Part shown: positions 1 to 8,984 of the stretch, piece by piece
Layout of the letters: each line of letters starts with the position of its first letter
Position numbering within the stretch: the first letter of the stretch is position 1
From: Tsuneonella sediminis
Lineage (GTDB): Bacteria; Pseudomonadota; Alphaproteobacteria; Sphingomonadales; Sphingomonadaceae
Reading direction: 5' to 3'
Assembly (NCBI RefSeq): GCF_051912845.1
Contig: NZ_JBNCBU010000002.1
Span: forward strand, 124,001-188,000
DNA length: 64,000 nucleotides
Program-made: the position numbers and the translations under genes
Notes under the pieces: generated by a model
The model's database searches: none
What the model was told of the DNA's origin: nothing
Seen by the model: only the letters and a program-made list of their open reading frames with translations

Positions 1-410
1 GCCGGGGTCAGCAGGCCCGCGTCGATCGACCAGCGGACAAGAAAAATCCCCGCCACCGCGAGGGTCACTCCGCCGACCCATATCGGCAGCAACCGCCCGA
101 AGACGTCCTCGAAATCGAAGCGCGGCACCGCCAGGCGGCCCCATCCCGCGGCGCGCTCGTGCAAAGCGCCAGGCGGGCCAGACGACAGACCTGCAAGCGC
201 CGCGGCATCGGCTGCCGGTCCGTGCGCAGCGGCCGGGACGGGCAAGTCGGGTTCCATCGCGCGTCCGGCAGGAACCGCGCCCGGCGCCGGGCGCGACACG
301 CCGCCGCGCAGTTCGCTCCGCAGCTGCGCCAGCTCGCGCTCGAGCCGGCTCACCCGTCGCCAGACGAAAGCCACGACCCCAATCAGGGCCAGAACGACGA
401 GTCCCTCCAT
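1..410 (-). CDS. DUF2339 family membrane protein, N-terminal part (cut by window edge)
   Basis: About 136 residues of the N-terminus are visible and the gene runs off the left edge. It opens with a hydrophobic helix, followed by a short charged coiled-coil-like stretch (RRVSRLERELAQLRSELR). A Pro/Ala-rich linker follows, then a second membrane segment around LLPIWVGGVTLAVAGIFLVR. This order is typical of the start of large multi-pass DUF2339 proteins, whose function is unknown. The ATG at 410 is followed at once by the hydrophobic helix. The gene is divergent from the Crp/Fnr regulator, with an 81-base gap that should hold both promoters. Family assignment rests on the N-terminal pattern only. 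Confidence 0.72.
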   Translation of the reverse strand, partial: MEGLVVLALIGVVAFVWRRVSRLERELAQLRSELRGGVSRPAPGAVPAGRAMEPDLPVPAAAHGPAADAAALAGLSSGPPGALHERAAGWGRLAVPRFDFEDVFGRLLPIWVGGVTLAVAGIFLVRWSIDAGLLTP

Positions 411-491
411 CACCCGGCACCGTCCACCCCGGTCGCGGTTTTTTCAAGCCGGCCCGGAACCGAATGCACATCCGTTCGATAAAACGAGGAC

Positions 492-1259
492 GTGGTGGAC
501 GATGTCAGACGATACCCCCTGACGGGCCGTTTCCTCATGGGACGGTCCCGCCACGCCATGGGCGAGCGGGAAAAGGAACTGCTCGAGCAATCGATCGAGG
601 AAGTCGTGGACCTGGAAGGCCAGGCGTGCCTCCTGGCCCGGGGCCAGCTGACCGACCGGTCGACCATGCTGATAGACGGTTTCATCGTGCGCACGATCAC
701 AGAGCACGACCGGCGTTATATCGTGGGCATCCAGGTGCCGGGAGATTTCGTCGACCTTCATGCCTTTGCCCTGAAGCGCCTCGATCACGACGTCGTCACG
801 CTGGGACCGGCGCGCGTAGGGCTTGTCTCGCATGCGCGAATTGCAGACATTCACGCGAACGAACCCCACCTTTCGCGGCTGTTCTGGTTCTCGACGCTGC
901 TCGATGCCGCGATCCACCGGCAGTGGACGCTCAAGCTCGAGCAGCTGAAGGCCAGCCGCCGCGTGTCGCACCGCCTGTCGGAAATCTGGCGGCGTCTCGA
1001 GATGGTCGGACTCGGTCGGGCGAACGGGTTTCGTGCCCCGCTGACCCAGACCGACCTTGCCGACATGTGCGGCACGACCGCGATTCACATGAACCGGGCG
1101 CTGTCCGAACTGCGGCGCGCGGAAATCGCCGAGTTTCGCCGCGGGCTGGTCGTCGTGCCCAACCGGACGAAGCTGGAGCGCCACGGCGACTTTGACCCCG
1201 GTTATCTCTACGGGCACGGACCGCTCTACATCGAGGACAAGCTCGACGGGATCGACTGA
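492..1259 (+). CDS. Crp/Fnr family transcriptional regulator
   Basis: A 255-residue protein with an N-terminal cyclic-nucleotide-binding-like beta-barrel region, which includes the phrase IVGIQVPGDFVDLHAF. A long dimerisation helix follows (about 140-175), then a C-terminal winged helix-turn-helix around LTQTDLADMCGTTAIHMNRA (about 182-215). No Cys cluster for an Fnr-type Fe-S centre is evident near the N-terminus. The effector is therefore unknown, and the pocket cannot be called a cAMP site from sequence alone. The start is GTG at 492 or the next codon, GTG at 495; the GAGGA at 486-490 fits 495 slightly better. It is convergent with the PEPC-like gene. It may regulate the divergent DUF2339 gene, but that is inference. 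Confidence 0.85.
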   Translation: MVDDVRRYPLTGRFLMGRSRHAMGEREKELLEQSIEEVVDLEGQACLLARGQLTDRSTMLIDGFIVRTITEHDRRYIVGIQVPGDFVDLHAFALKRLDHDVVTLGPARVGLVSHARIADIHANEPHLSRLFWFSTLLDAAIHRQWTLKLEQLKASRRVSHRLSEIWRRLEMVGLGRANGFRAPLTQTDLADMCGTTAIHMNRALSELRRAEIAEFRRGLVVVPNRTKLERHGDFDPGYLYGHGPLYIEDKLDGID

Positions 1260-1278
1260 CGCGCCTGGCGGTCTCGCC

Positions 1279-4041
1279 TCAGCCGTGCGCACCGAAAAGG
1301 TTGGCGATCGCCACCGAAACTCTCAGTGACAGGGCGTGGGCTGCCTCGATCGGCTCGATGAATTCGCGATGGATCGCGGCGTAGCCCTCGCCTTCGCCGT
1401 CCGGATAGGAGCCGGGCTCGTCAACCGCGTAGTCGCTCGTCCGGCTGACCTGGGCCGGGTAGGCCCGCCGCAGCTGCGCCAGGGCGTCGTCGATCCGAAG
1501 GGTGAAGACCATCTCCAGCACGTCGTCGCGGCTGATGTCGTTGGCGCGGGCGAACGCCGGGATGCTTACCGCCTTGAGGAACATGTGCTGAAGGAGCGCC
1601 AGCCGCAGCGCCTGCAGCACTCCGATCTCGCGCCGCACCTGTTCGCGAGTGGGCAGCAGGCTGTCGTCGGGCACGAGGTCGAGCAGGCGATGCAACTTGA
1701 GCGCGTCGACACGCAGACGCGACGCGAGTCGGCGGAACACGCCGTTGCGATCGTCCTTGGTGAGATACTCGGCCAGCGCCGCGCAGGCGGGAGCGAGATG
1801 TTCTTCCGTCCCGCGATAGGTGCGGCTTGCCCAGTAGGCCGAATTGAAGAGCTCGCCGTAGGCGGCCACCGTCTTGATGCTGGCCAGCGCATTCGCCGCG
1901 CGGACTAGCCGCACGATCTGCCGCCCGCGCGGGCTTTCGCGCAGCAGCGCGGCCATGTCCTCGAGATTGCCGTCCGCCGCGCTGCCCACGCCGGCGATGA
2001 TGTTCACCGGATAGCCGAGCTGCTGGAGAATGGCGTTGTGCGGGATTGCGCGGATCTGGCGCAGCGACATGTCGCGGTCGGCGGCGAGGTCCGACTGGCG
2101 GCGCGACCTGCGGCTACCGGTCTCTACCAGCATGCCAAGGCCGAACGCGGTGATCGCGCGGGCATATGTCCGGCTTTCGAGATGGTCGCGCTGGTGGTCC
2201 TTGATGGCCCGGTAGAAGTCGAGGCTGAGGTCGGTGCGGCGGTAGAACGGGTCCGCGGGCGCATCGGCATCGGTGTCGGCCGGACGCAGCGACGCGATGC
2301 GGGTCAGCGTGGCGAGTGCCAGTTCGGGTGTGAAGAAGAACAGGTAGCCGTCGCCCCCCTGAAAGCTGACCTCGGGTTCGAGCGCGATTCCCGCCCGCAC
2401 GAACCGGCGGCGCGCCCAGGGGGACAGCGGCCACTCGAGCCGGTCGGCGAACCCGGACGGGTGGGCACCGCGCCCCATGCTCTCGCCGTGCGTGTCGAAG
2501 ATCAACGCGGCGACGTCGGTCAGTCCGTTGGCTTCCATCGCGGCCGCGAGCCGCCCCTGGAGGCGCTCGATCGCGAGGCTCGCCGGAATCTGCCCCACGA
2601 ACCGGCCCGCGTCGGAAAATCCCGTTTGCACTGCGACCCGGCCGCGGGCGCGGGCATAGGTCTGGTAGGCCGGCTCTGCGAGGAGCGAATCGAACAGGCG
2701 GCCGCCGTGCTCGAGCGCGCTCTCGGTCTCGAACAGTGGCGATACGTCGACCTTGTCCGCGATGCCGAACAGCTTGGCGAAGTAGAGCGCGGCCAGCACG
2801 GTCGCCGGCTGTTCGCACTCGGCGATGAGCATTCTGATCGGGGCGTCGGCGTCGACGTGATGGAGGATCTGCGCCATCGCGAGGAACTGGCGGATCGCGG
2901 TGGAACTCTCGACCGCGAGTGCGGCGAAATTGGCCTTCAGCGGCGTGACGCCCGTCAGCATCGCGCGGAGCGTGGCGATTGCGCCGCGGCTGCCGATGTC
3001 GATCTCGTGCCCCTCGGGAAGCCGGCGGCGGATCGCGTTGTGAAGCTGGCTGGCGTTCACCCGGAAGTGGATCCAGCCCATTCCCAGGCCGTCCGCGCGC
3101 ATTGCCGCGGCCAGCGTGCGCATGGCCACCGCCCGGTCGCCGTCCGCCTCGCGCTCGAGCTGCTCGATCACGGGGCGAAGCGAAAGCAGCTTGTCGGGAT
3201 GATCCGCGGTCAGGCGGTTGGCTGCTCCCGACAGCGCCGCAGGGTCCGAGAGATCGTCCGTGAAGGCATGGGCGTGCAGCGCAGCGTGCTCTCCGGCGCG
3301 GCGCAGCGTTCCGACCAGTTCGTGACCAGGCGCAATATCCTCAAGCACATCGGCGTATCGCGAGAGCCGCATCGCCTTCTCGCCCAGGCGATAGGCAATC
3401 GAGGTGTGCCACTTGATGTCGGTGCGGCCGTCCATGTCGTAGCCCACCCATGTGGCGAAGCGGAACGGCAGCGGATCGAACTCGGTCCAGCGATCGGGCC
3501 ATCGCTCCTTCGCCGAGGCGAGCAGGTCGCGGACGATGCGATCACGCGCGTCCTGCGCATGGCCGATCGCCCGCATCGCGCGTCCGTGTTCATAATCGAG
3601 AGTTACCGGGGGCCGCTCTCCCGCGACGACACAGACACTCTCGTCAATCCCGCCCGGCCCGCTCGCTGCATCGGCGACCGAATCGGCCTCGGCGGGGCCG
3701 AGCAGGAAGGTCGGGTGCGCGGTGAACACCGCGTGGAGCTGCGGGCGCGACCAGCGAGCGGCGAACGCATCGAAGTCCGCTTCCTCTGCCACGAGTGCCG
3801 CGAGCGTCTCGGGAGCCTGGGTCGGCTCGACCAGCCGGCGCAGCCGCTCGGCCCGACTCTGCATTCCCGAGCATTCGAGTTCAGCGATCATCGCGCCCAA
3901 GCCGCCAAGCCCGAGCTTGCCGCTCTCGAGCTCGCGCGACAGGTCGAGCGACAGCTGAAAGACCGGATTGAACAGCGGCGTGTCGGCGGTTTGCCGATGA
4001 TGAACGCGCAGGCGTTCGACGAGATCGGCAACCGTTTTCAC
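1279..4041 (-). CDS. Divergent phosphoenolpyruvate carboxylase-like protein
   Basis: A 920-residue protein with the overall order of PEP carboxylase, which adds bicarbonate to PEP to give oxaloacetate. Recognisable blocks are FTAHPT (106-111), WVGYDMDGRTDI (198-209), IHFRVNASQ (324-332), PLFETESAL (435-443), GFSDAGRFVG (474-483), IFDTHGESMGRG (514-525) and LRQIRAIP. Several residues that are near invariant in the family are changed. TAHPTE ends in Phe, the Lys of SDSxKD is Arg480, and the catalytic HGRGG block reads DTHGE. The usual C-terminal NTG is absent. The GTG start at 4041 overlaps the eda stop by four bases (GTGA), so it is translationally coupled last in the zwf-edd-glk-eda operon. 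It may be an anaplerotic enzyme with altered chemistry, or a non-catalytic paralogue. Confidence 0.78.
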   Translation of the reverse strand: MKTVADLVERLRVHHRQTADTPLFNPVFQLSLDLSRELESGKLGLGGLGAMIAELECSGMQSRAERLRRLVEPTQAPETLAALVAEEADFDAFAARWSRPQLHAVFTAHPTFLLGPAEADSVADAASGPGGIDESVCVVAGERPPVTLDYEHGRAMRAIGHAQDARDRIVRDLLASAKERWPDRWTEFDPLPFRFATWVGYDMDGRTDIKWHTSIAYRLGEKAMRLSRYADVLEDIAPGHELVGTLRRAGEHAALHAHAFTDDLSDPAALSGAANRLTADHPDKLLSLRPVIEQLEREADGDRAVAMRTLAAAMRADGLGMGWIHFRVNASQLHNAIRRRLPEGHEIDIGSRGAIATLRAMLTGVTPLKANFAALAVESSTAIRQFLAMAQILHHVDADAPIRMLIAECEQPATVLAALYFAKLFGIADKVDVSPLFETESALEHGGRLFDSLLAEPAYQTYARARGRVAVQTGFSDAGRFVGQIPASLAIERLQGRLAAAMEANGLTDVAALIFDTHGESMGRGAHPSGFADRLEWPLSPWARRRFVRAGIALEPEVSFQGGDGYLFFFTPELALATLTRIASLRPADTDADAPADPFYRRTDLSLDFYRAIKDHQRDHLESRTYARAITAFGLGMLVETGSRRSRRQSDLAADRDMSLRQIRAIPHNAILQQLGYPVNIIAGVGSAADGNLEDMAALLRESPRGRQIVRLVRAANALASIKTVAAYGELFNSAYWASRTYRGTEEHLAPACAALAEYLTKDDRNGVFRRLASRLRVDALKLHRLLDLVPDDSLLPTREQVRREIGVLQALRLALLQHMFLKAVSIPAFARANDISRDDVLEMVFTLRIDDALAQLRRAYPAQVSRTSDYAVDEPGSYPDGEGEGYAAIHREFIEPIEAAHALSLRVSVAIANLFGAHG

Positions 4042-4652
4042 GGCTTCAGCGCCGCGGCTTCGCGGGCCAGCGCCTCGACCCTGACGCGATCGGGCGCGCC
4101 CTTGGGCGAGACCCAGCTTCCGCCGACGCAGAGGACCGGTTCGAATGCCAGCCAATCCGGCGCGGTATCGAGGCCGATGCCCCCCGTGGGGCAGAAACGA
4201 CACTGCCCGAACGGCGCGGCGAGCGCCTTCAGCGCGGGCAGGCCCCCTGCGGCCATCGCGGGGAAGAACTTGAAATGCGAAAGGCCAAGGTCGAGCCCGC
4301 GCATGATGTCGCCCGCGTTGGCGATCCCGGGCAGAAAGGGGATGCCGCTGTCGACCGCCGCCTTGCCGAGCCGGTCCGTCAGGCCGGGCGAGACGATGAA
4401 CTCGCTACCGGCGTCGATCGCCTCTTGAAGCTGGTCCGGATTGGTGACCGTCCCCGCCCCGACGATCGCGCCGGCGACCTCCTTCATCGCGCGGATGGCG
4501 TCGAGCGCGGCCGGCGTGCGCAGGGTGACCTCGAGAACCGGCAATCCGCCGGCTACCAGCGCTTCGGCGAGCGGGACGGCGTGGGCCAGGTCGTCGATCA
4601 CGATCACCGGGATTACCGGCGCGGCCTGCATGATGGATGCGATACTGGTCAC
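4038..4652 (-). CDS. eda: 2-dehydro-3-deoxy-6-phosphogluconate aldolase (KDPG aldolase)
   Basis: A 204-residue protein, the normal length for this cytosolic class I aldolase. It splits KDPG into pyruvate and glyceraldehyde 3-phosphate, the last step of the Entner-Doudoroff route. The family motif EVTLRT (41-46) supplies the catalytic Glu41 and Arg46. The Schiff-base lysine is Lys128 in HFKFFPA, and a phosphate-binding PTGGIG lies at 155-160. The GTG start at 4652 overlaps the glk stop in a GTGA, and its own stop overlaps the next start in the same way. An in-frame extension upstream is only a reading-frame shadow within glk. Confidence 0.96.
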   Translation of the reverse strand: MTSIASIMQAAPVIPVIVIDDLAHAVPLAEALVAGGLPVLEVTLRTPAALDAIRAMKEVAGAIVGAGTVTNPDQLQEAIDAGSEFIVSPGLTDRLGKAAVDSGIPFLPGIANAGDIMRGLDLGLSHFKFFPAMAAGGLPALKALAAPFGQCRFCPTGGIGLDTAPDWLAFEPVLCVGGSWVSPKGAPDRVRVEALAREAAALKP

Positions 4653-5644
4653 TTGCGCGCTCCCGAATGCTCGGAGATGAAGGCGGCGGCGGCTCCGAAC
4701 AGGCCGGGCTGCGGGTGGACGATCAGCTTGACGGGGATGCCCGCCATCATCTCGGCAAAGCGGCCCTTGGCACGGAACCGCTCGGCAAAGGCGGACCTGA
4801 GCAACGTTTCGCGGATGCGATAGCCGAGCCCGCCGGCGATCACCACGCCCTTGGCCCCGTGTGCGAGCGCCATGTCGCCCGCCACCGATCCCAGCGACAT
4901 GCAGAACCGGTCGACGGCGGCTGCAGCGAGGCTGTCGGATCCGTCCATCCCGCGGGTCCATATCGCGATGTCGTCCTCTTCGTGCACCGCACGGCCCTCG
5001 AGCGCGGCGAGAGTCTGGTAGATGTCGGAAATCGCCGGACCGGACACGACCCGTTCGGCCGATACCCGGTTGTGTCGCTTGCGCAGCCGCGCGAGGATCG
5101 CGTCCTCGATCTGGTCGAGCGGGGCGAAATCGACGTGCCCGCCCTCGGTAGCCGATACGCGGTAGGTGCCATCGGGCTCGCGGTAGAGATGCGCCACGCC
5201 AAGACCGGTGCCCGGTCCCAGCACCGTCAGCCGGCCCGTCCCGGGAAGCGGGCCCTCGGGGCCGGTCAGGTGGATGAACTGTTCTTCGGGAGCGCGGGCG
5301 ACCGCGTGCGCGACCGCCTCGAAGTCGTTGACGATGGTGAAGCGTTCGACGCCGAGCTTCTCGCGCACGAGGCCGGGACGGATGATCCACGGGTTGTTGG
5401 TGAAACGGATCACCTCGCCGCCGACAGGTCCCGCGATCGCCATGCTGACCGCGTCGGGCAGCGTGCCGCCCTGCCGCTCGCGAAAATCCTCCCACGCGGT
5501 CTGGAAGCTCGCGTGATCTTCGGTGTGGAGGGTCTCGGGCTCGCCGAGCGCGATCGAACCGTCGCGGGCGAGAGTCGCGATCGCGAAGCGCGCGTGGGTG
5601 CCGCCGATGTCGACCACGACGAGGTCGCTCGCCTTCCTGGCCAT
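4649..5644 (-). CDS. glk: Glucokinase (hexokinase-like ROK-independent Glk family)
   Basis: A 331-residue cytosolic kinase that phosphorylates glucose to glucose 6-phosphate using ATP. The phosphate-1 motif VVDIGGTHARFA sits at the N-terminus, and a second nucleotide motif GPGTGLGVAHL lies near residue 145. The ATEGGHVDF block and the C-terminal GVVIAGGLGYRI fit bacterial Glk. The ATG at 5644 shares one base with the edd stop (TGATG), so it is coupled to edd. Placing Glk in the same operon as zwf, edd and eda lets free glucose be fed directly into the Entner-Doudoroff pathway. Confidence 0.95.
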   Translation of the reverse strand: MARKASDLVVVDIGGTHARFAIATLARDGSIALGEPETLHTEDHASFQTAWEDFRERQGGTLPDAVSMAIAGPVGGEVIRFTNNPWIIRPGLVREKLGVERFTIVNDFEAVAHAVARAPEEQFIHLTGPEGPLPGTGRLTVLGPGTGLGVAHLYREPDGTYRVSATEGGHVDFAPLDQIEDAILARLRKRHNRVSAERVVSGPAISDIYQTLAALEGRAVHEEDDIAIWTRGMDGSDSLAAAAVDRFCMSLGSVAGDMALAHGAKGVVIAGGLGYRIRETLLRSAFAERFRAKGRFAEMMAGIPVKLIVHPQPGLFGAAAAFISEHSGARK

Positions 5645-7449
5645 CACAGCCCTCCCGCCGCCAGCATCGCGCTCGCGCCGCGTTCGGCGGAATCGGCGCC
5701 GATGCGAAACATCGCGTAGAGTTCGCGGCCCATTCCCTGCTCGTCCACGGGCATCGCCGCCGGCTCGCGGGCGGACAGGTCGGCATCGGTGGAGAGTGCG
5801 CCGGTGTTCGCGCAGAGCCGCACCATGTCGCCGTCGCGTAACCGGGCGAGCGGCCCTCCGCCCAGCGCCTCGGGCGTGCAGTGGATCGCGGCGGGCACCT
5901 TGCCGCTCGCGCCGCTCATCCGTCCGTCGGTGACGAGCGCGACCCTGTAGCCCCGGTCCTGCAGCACGCCGAGCGGCGGTGTCAGCTTGTGCAGTTCGGG
6001 CATGCCGTTCGCGCGCGGTCCCTGAAAGCGCACCACGACGACCACGTCGCGATCGAGTTCGCCGTTCGCGAAGGCTTCGGCGACGGCGTGCTGGGTGTCG
6101 AACACGCGGGCCGGAGCCTCGATCGTCCAGCGTTCCTCGTCGACCGCGCTGGTCTTGAAGCAGGCGCGGCCCAAGTTGCCCTCGACCAGACGCATCCCGC
6201 CATCGGGCTGGAAGGGCGCCGAAACGGGCCGCAGCATGGTATCGTCGCCGCTTTCGCCGACCTCGCGCCAGGCGAGCGTCTCTCCATCGAGCCATGGCTC
6301 CCTGGCGTATCCGGCGAGGTCGCCGCCCCAGATCGTGCGGATGTCGCGGTGAGCGAGTCCGGCTTCGAGCAGTTCGCCGATCACGTAGCCCATGCCGCCC
6401 GCGGCATGGAAATGGTTCACGTCGCCCGATCCGTTGGGATAGACCCGCGCGATCAGCGGCACGACCGACGAAAGTTCGGAGATGTCGTTCCAGTCGAGCG
6501 CAATCCCGGCGCTGCGGGCCATGGCCGGCAGGTGGATCGCATGGTTTGTCGAACCGCCCGTCGCGAGCAGGCCGACGACGGCATTGACGAAAGCCTTCTC
6601 GTCGCAGGTCCGCGCCATCGCATATTCGGGATCGTCGGCAACCTCTGCCAGCCGGTGCACCGCCGCGCGGGTCAGCGCCTGGCGCAGCGGGGTACCCGGC
6701 GGCACGAAGGCGGCGCCCGGCACGTGGAGCCCCATCATCTCCATCATCATCTGGTTCGAGTTGGCGGTACCGTAGAACGTGCAGGTACCCGGCGAATGGT
6801 AGCTTGCGCTTTCGCTCTCGAGCAGTTCGGCGCGGGTCGCCTTGCCCTCGGCGTACAGCTGGCGGACCTTCTGTTTCTGCTTGTTGGCGATCCCCGTCGG
6901 CATCGGGCCGCTGGGAACGAACACCGCCGGCAGGTGGCCGAAACGCAGTGCCCCCATGACAAGGCCGGGAACGATCTTGTCGCAGATGCCGAGCAGCGCC
7001 ATGCCATCGTACATCGCGTGGCTCATCGCGATGGCGGTGGCGAGAGCGATCGTGTCGCGACTGAACAGGCTGAGTTCCATCCCGTCCTGTCCCTGCGTCA
7101 CGCCGTCGCACATCGCGGGGGTGCCGCCGGCAACCTGGCAGGTCGCCCCGACCTCGCGCGCCCAGACCTTCATCTGCGGCGGATAGGCCCCGTAGGGTTG
7201 GTGGGCCGACAGCATGTCGTTGTAGGCAGTAACGATGGCGAGGTTGGGTCCGCGCATGCTCGCGATCGCGGGCTTGTCCTCCAGCGCGGCGGCGAAACCG
7301 TGCGCAAGGTTCGAGCAGCCGAGGGAGTTGCGATCGGGCGCCCGCTCGCGCTCGCGGTCCATCAGCGAAAGATAGCGCCCCCGGCTGTCGCGGCTGTTGG
7401 CCGCGATCCGCTCGGTCACGCGGTGAACGGTGTCGTGAAGTCTACTCAT
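5644..7449 (-). CDS. edd: Phosphogluconate dehydratase
   Basis: A 601-residue enzyme of the IlvD/Edd dehydratase family. It removes water from 6-phosphogluconate to give KDPG. Conserved cysteines expected to hold the Fe-S cluster lie in CDGVTQGQDGMELS, GICDKIVPG and TCTFYGTANSNQ. The block LATGGSTNHAIHLPA and the C-terminal VTDGRMSGASGKVPAAIH are family signatures. I chose the ATG at 7449 because MSRLHDTVHRVTERI matches the usual N-terminus. It overlaps the last eight bases of zwf. A nine-codon upstream extension lies inside zwf and is not needed. Confidence 0.96.
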   Translation of the reverse strand: MSRLHDTVHRVTERIAANSRDSRGRYLSLMDRERERAPDRNSLGCSNLAHGFAAALEDKPAIASMRGPNLAIVTAYNDMLSAHQPYGAYPPQMKVWAREVGATCQVAGGTPAMCDGVTQGQDGMELSLFSRDTIALATAIAMSHAMYDGMALLGICDKIVPGLVMGALRFGHLPAVFVPSGPMPTGIANKQKQKVRQLYAEGKATRAELLESESASYHSPGTCTFYGTANSNQMMMEMMGLHVPGAAFVPPGTPLRQALTRAAVHRLAEVADDPEYAMARTCDEKAFVNAVVGLLATGGSTNHAIHLPAMARSAGIALDWNDISELSSVVPLIARVYPNGSGDVNHFHAAGGMGYVIGELLEAGLAHRDIRTIWGGDLAGYAREPWLDGETLAWREVGESGDDTMLRPVSAPFQPDGGMRLVEGNLGRACFKTSAVDEERWTIEAPARVFDTQHAVAEAFANGELDRDVVVVVRFQGPRANGMPELHKLTPPLGVLQDRGYRVALVTDGRMSGASGKVPAAIHCTPEALGGGPLARLRDGDMVRLCANTGALSTDADLSAREPAAMPVDEQGMGRELYAMFRIGADSAERGASAMLAAGGL

Positions 7450-8902
7450 GCCAGCTAACCCCGTCGCGCTCGGCAAGGGCGATCGCAGCGCTCGGCCCCC
7501 ACGATCCCGCGGTGTAGGTCCGCGGCTTCAGCCCGGCCTCGGTCCACCGGGCGCGGATCGCGTCGATCCATTCCCACTGCGCCTCGACCTCGTCGCGGCG
7601 GACGAACAGCGTCTGGTCGCCCTCGACAAGGTCGAGCAGCAGCCGCTCGTAGGCGATCCGCTTGACTGCGCCGGCAAAGGCGTCGGGCATCGAGATGTCG
7701 AGCGGCACCGGGCGCAGCCTGAGCCCCTCGCGATCGAGGCCGGGAACCTTAGCCATCAGGCGGAGCGAGATGTTTTCCTCGGGCTGGATGCCGATGACGA
7801 GCCGGTTCGGCTGGGTCTTTGCGCCGCGGCTCTCGAAGATCGAGAACGGAATGCAGCGGAACTGGACGACGATCTCGGTCACCCGCTCGGGCAGGCGCTT
7901 GCCTGTGCGCAGGTAGAATGGCACGCCTTTCCAGCGCCAGTTGTCGACGTGAGCCTTGATCGCGACGAAGGTCTCGGTGTCGGAATCCCTGCCCAGCTCG
8001 TCGTCGTACCCGGGGACCGCCTGGCCTTCGACGGCGCCGGCCCGGTATTGGCCGGTCACCGTCTCGCCGTCGCCGATCGGGCGCAGCGATCGCAGGACCT
8101 TGACCTTTTCGTCGCGCACCGCGGTCGCGTCGAAGCTGGTCGGCGGCTCCATGCATACGAGCGCGAGGAGCTGGAGCATGTGGTTCTGGACCATGTCGCG
8201 CAGCGCGCCGCTGTCGTCGTAATAGGCGACGCGGCTTTCCAGCCCGACCGTCTCGGCCACCGTGATCTGGACATGGTCGATGTAATTGGCGTTCCAGATC
8301 GGTTCGAACATCACGTTCGCGAAGCGCAGCGCGAGCAGGTTCTGCACCGTTTCCTTGCCGAGATAGTGATCGATGCGGAAGATGCGGTCCTCGGTAAAGG
8401 CCGCCGCCACGGCGTCGTTGATCTCGCAGCTCGATTCCAGATCGGTGCCGAGCGGCTTTTCAAGACCGATCCGCACGTTCGGCCCGGTCAGCCCCGCCGC
8501 CTGAAGGCCGGCAATCGTCGGTTCGAAAAGACTCGGCGCGGTCGAGAGGAATATCGCCAGGCCCTTGTCCGGCGTGCCGACCTTCCGCGCCAGGGCATCG
8601 AAGCCGGCAATCGTCGAAGCGTCGAGCGCCTGGTAGCTCAGCCGGTTGAGGAACTCGGCCATCCCGCCGCGGCGATTGGGCGGCAGGTACTTCTCGAGCG
8701 CCTCGCGGGCGAAATCCCGAAACTCGGCATCGGTCATCTCGCTGCGCGCCGTGCCGACGATCTGCAGGTCGGACGAGAGCAGCCCGTCGTGCGCGAGCGC
8801 GCACAGTGACGGCAGGAGCATGCGTTGCGAGAGATCGCCGGTAGCGCCGAACAGAAGCAGCCTGTCGGCGGTGAAATCGGCGCTGGTGCGGGCTTCGGTC
8901 AT
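7442..8902 (-). CDS. zwf: Glucose-6-phosphate dehydrogenase
   Basis: A 486-residue oxidoreductase that converts glucose 6-phosphate to 6-phosphogluconolactone with NAD(P)+. The N-terminal dinucleotide motif is LLFGATGDLSQRMLLPSL (16-33). The substrate signature RIDHYLGKE lies at 176-184, and EKPLGTD at 148-154. The ATG at 8902 has a GGAG seven bases upstream. A longer reading from 8956 lacks a good ribosome site. It is the first gene of the five-gene Entner-Doudoroff operon. A separate 6-phosphogluconolactonase gene is not present in this window. Confidence 0.96.
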   Translation of the reverse strand: MTEARTSADFTADRLLLFGATGDLSQRMLLPSLCALAHDGLLSSDLQIVGTARSEMTDAEFRDFAREALEKYLPPNRRGGMAEFLNRLSYQALDASTIAGFDALARKVGTPDKGLAIFLSTAPSLFEPTIAGLQAAGLTGPNVRIGLEKPLGTDLESSCEINDAVAAAFTEDRIFRIDHYLGKETVQNLLALRFANVMFEPIWNANYIDHVQITVAETVGLESRVAYYDDSGALRDMVQNHMLQLLALVCMEPPTSFDATAVRDEKVKVLRSLRPIGDGETVTGQYRAGAVEGQAVPGYDDELGRDSDTETFVAIKAHVDNWRWKGVPFYLRTGKRLPERVTEIVVQFRCIPFSIFESRGAKTQPNRLVIGIQPEENISLRLMAKVPGLDREGLRLRPVPLDISMPDAFAGAVKRIAYERLLLDLVEGDQTLFVRRDEVEAQWEWIDAIRARWTEAGLKPRTYTAGSWGPSAAIALAERDGVSWHE

Positions 8903-8984
8903 TGCGCTCCGGTGGCGGTTGACGAAATCGTGTGGCCTTTGCCTAGCGACGCTCACCTTCAGAGGATAGCGCGGGCATACTTAT

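Noticed and set aside
2038..4428. 796-codon open frame on the plus strand
   Set aside because: It is antisense to the PEPC-like gene and eda, and its product is Arg/Gly/Ala-rich with no domain; long shadow frames are expected at this GC.
4649..7111. 820-codon minus-strand frame containing glucokinase
   Set aside because: The first ~490 codons are an out-of-frame reading of edd. Only the part from 5644 is a real protein.
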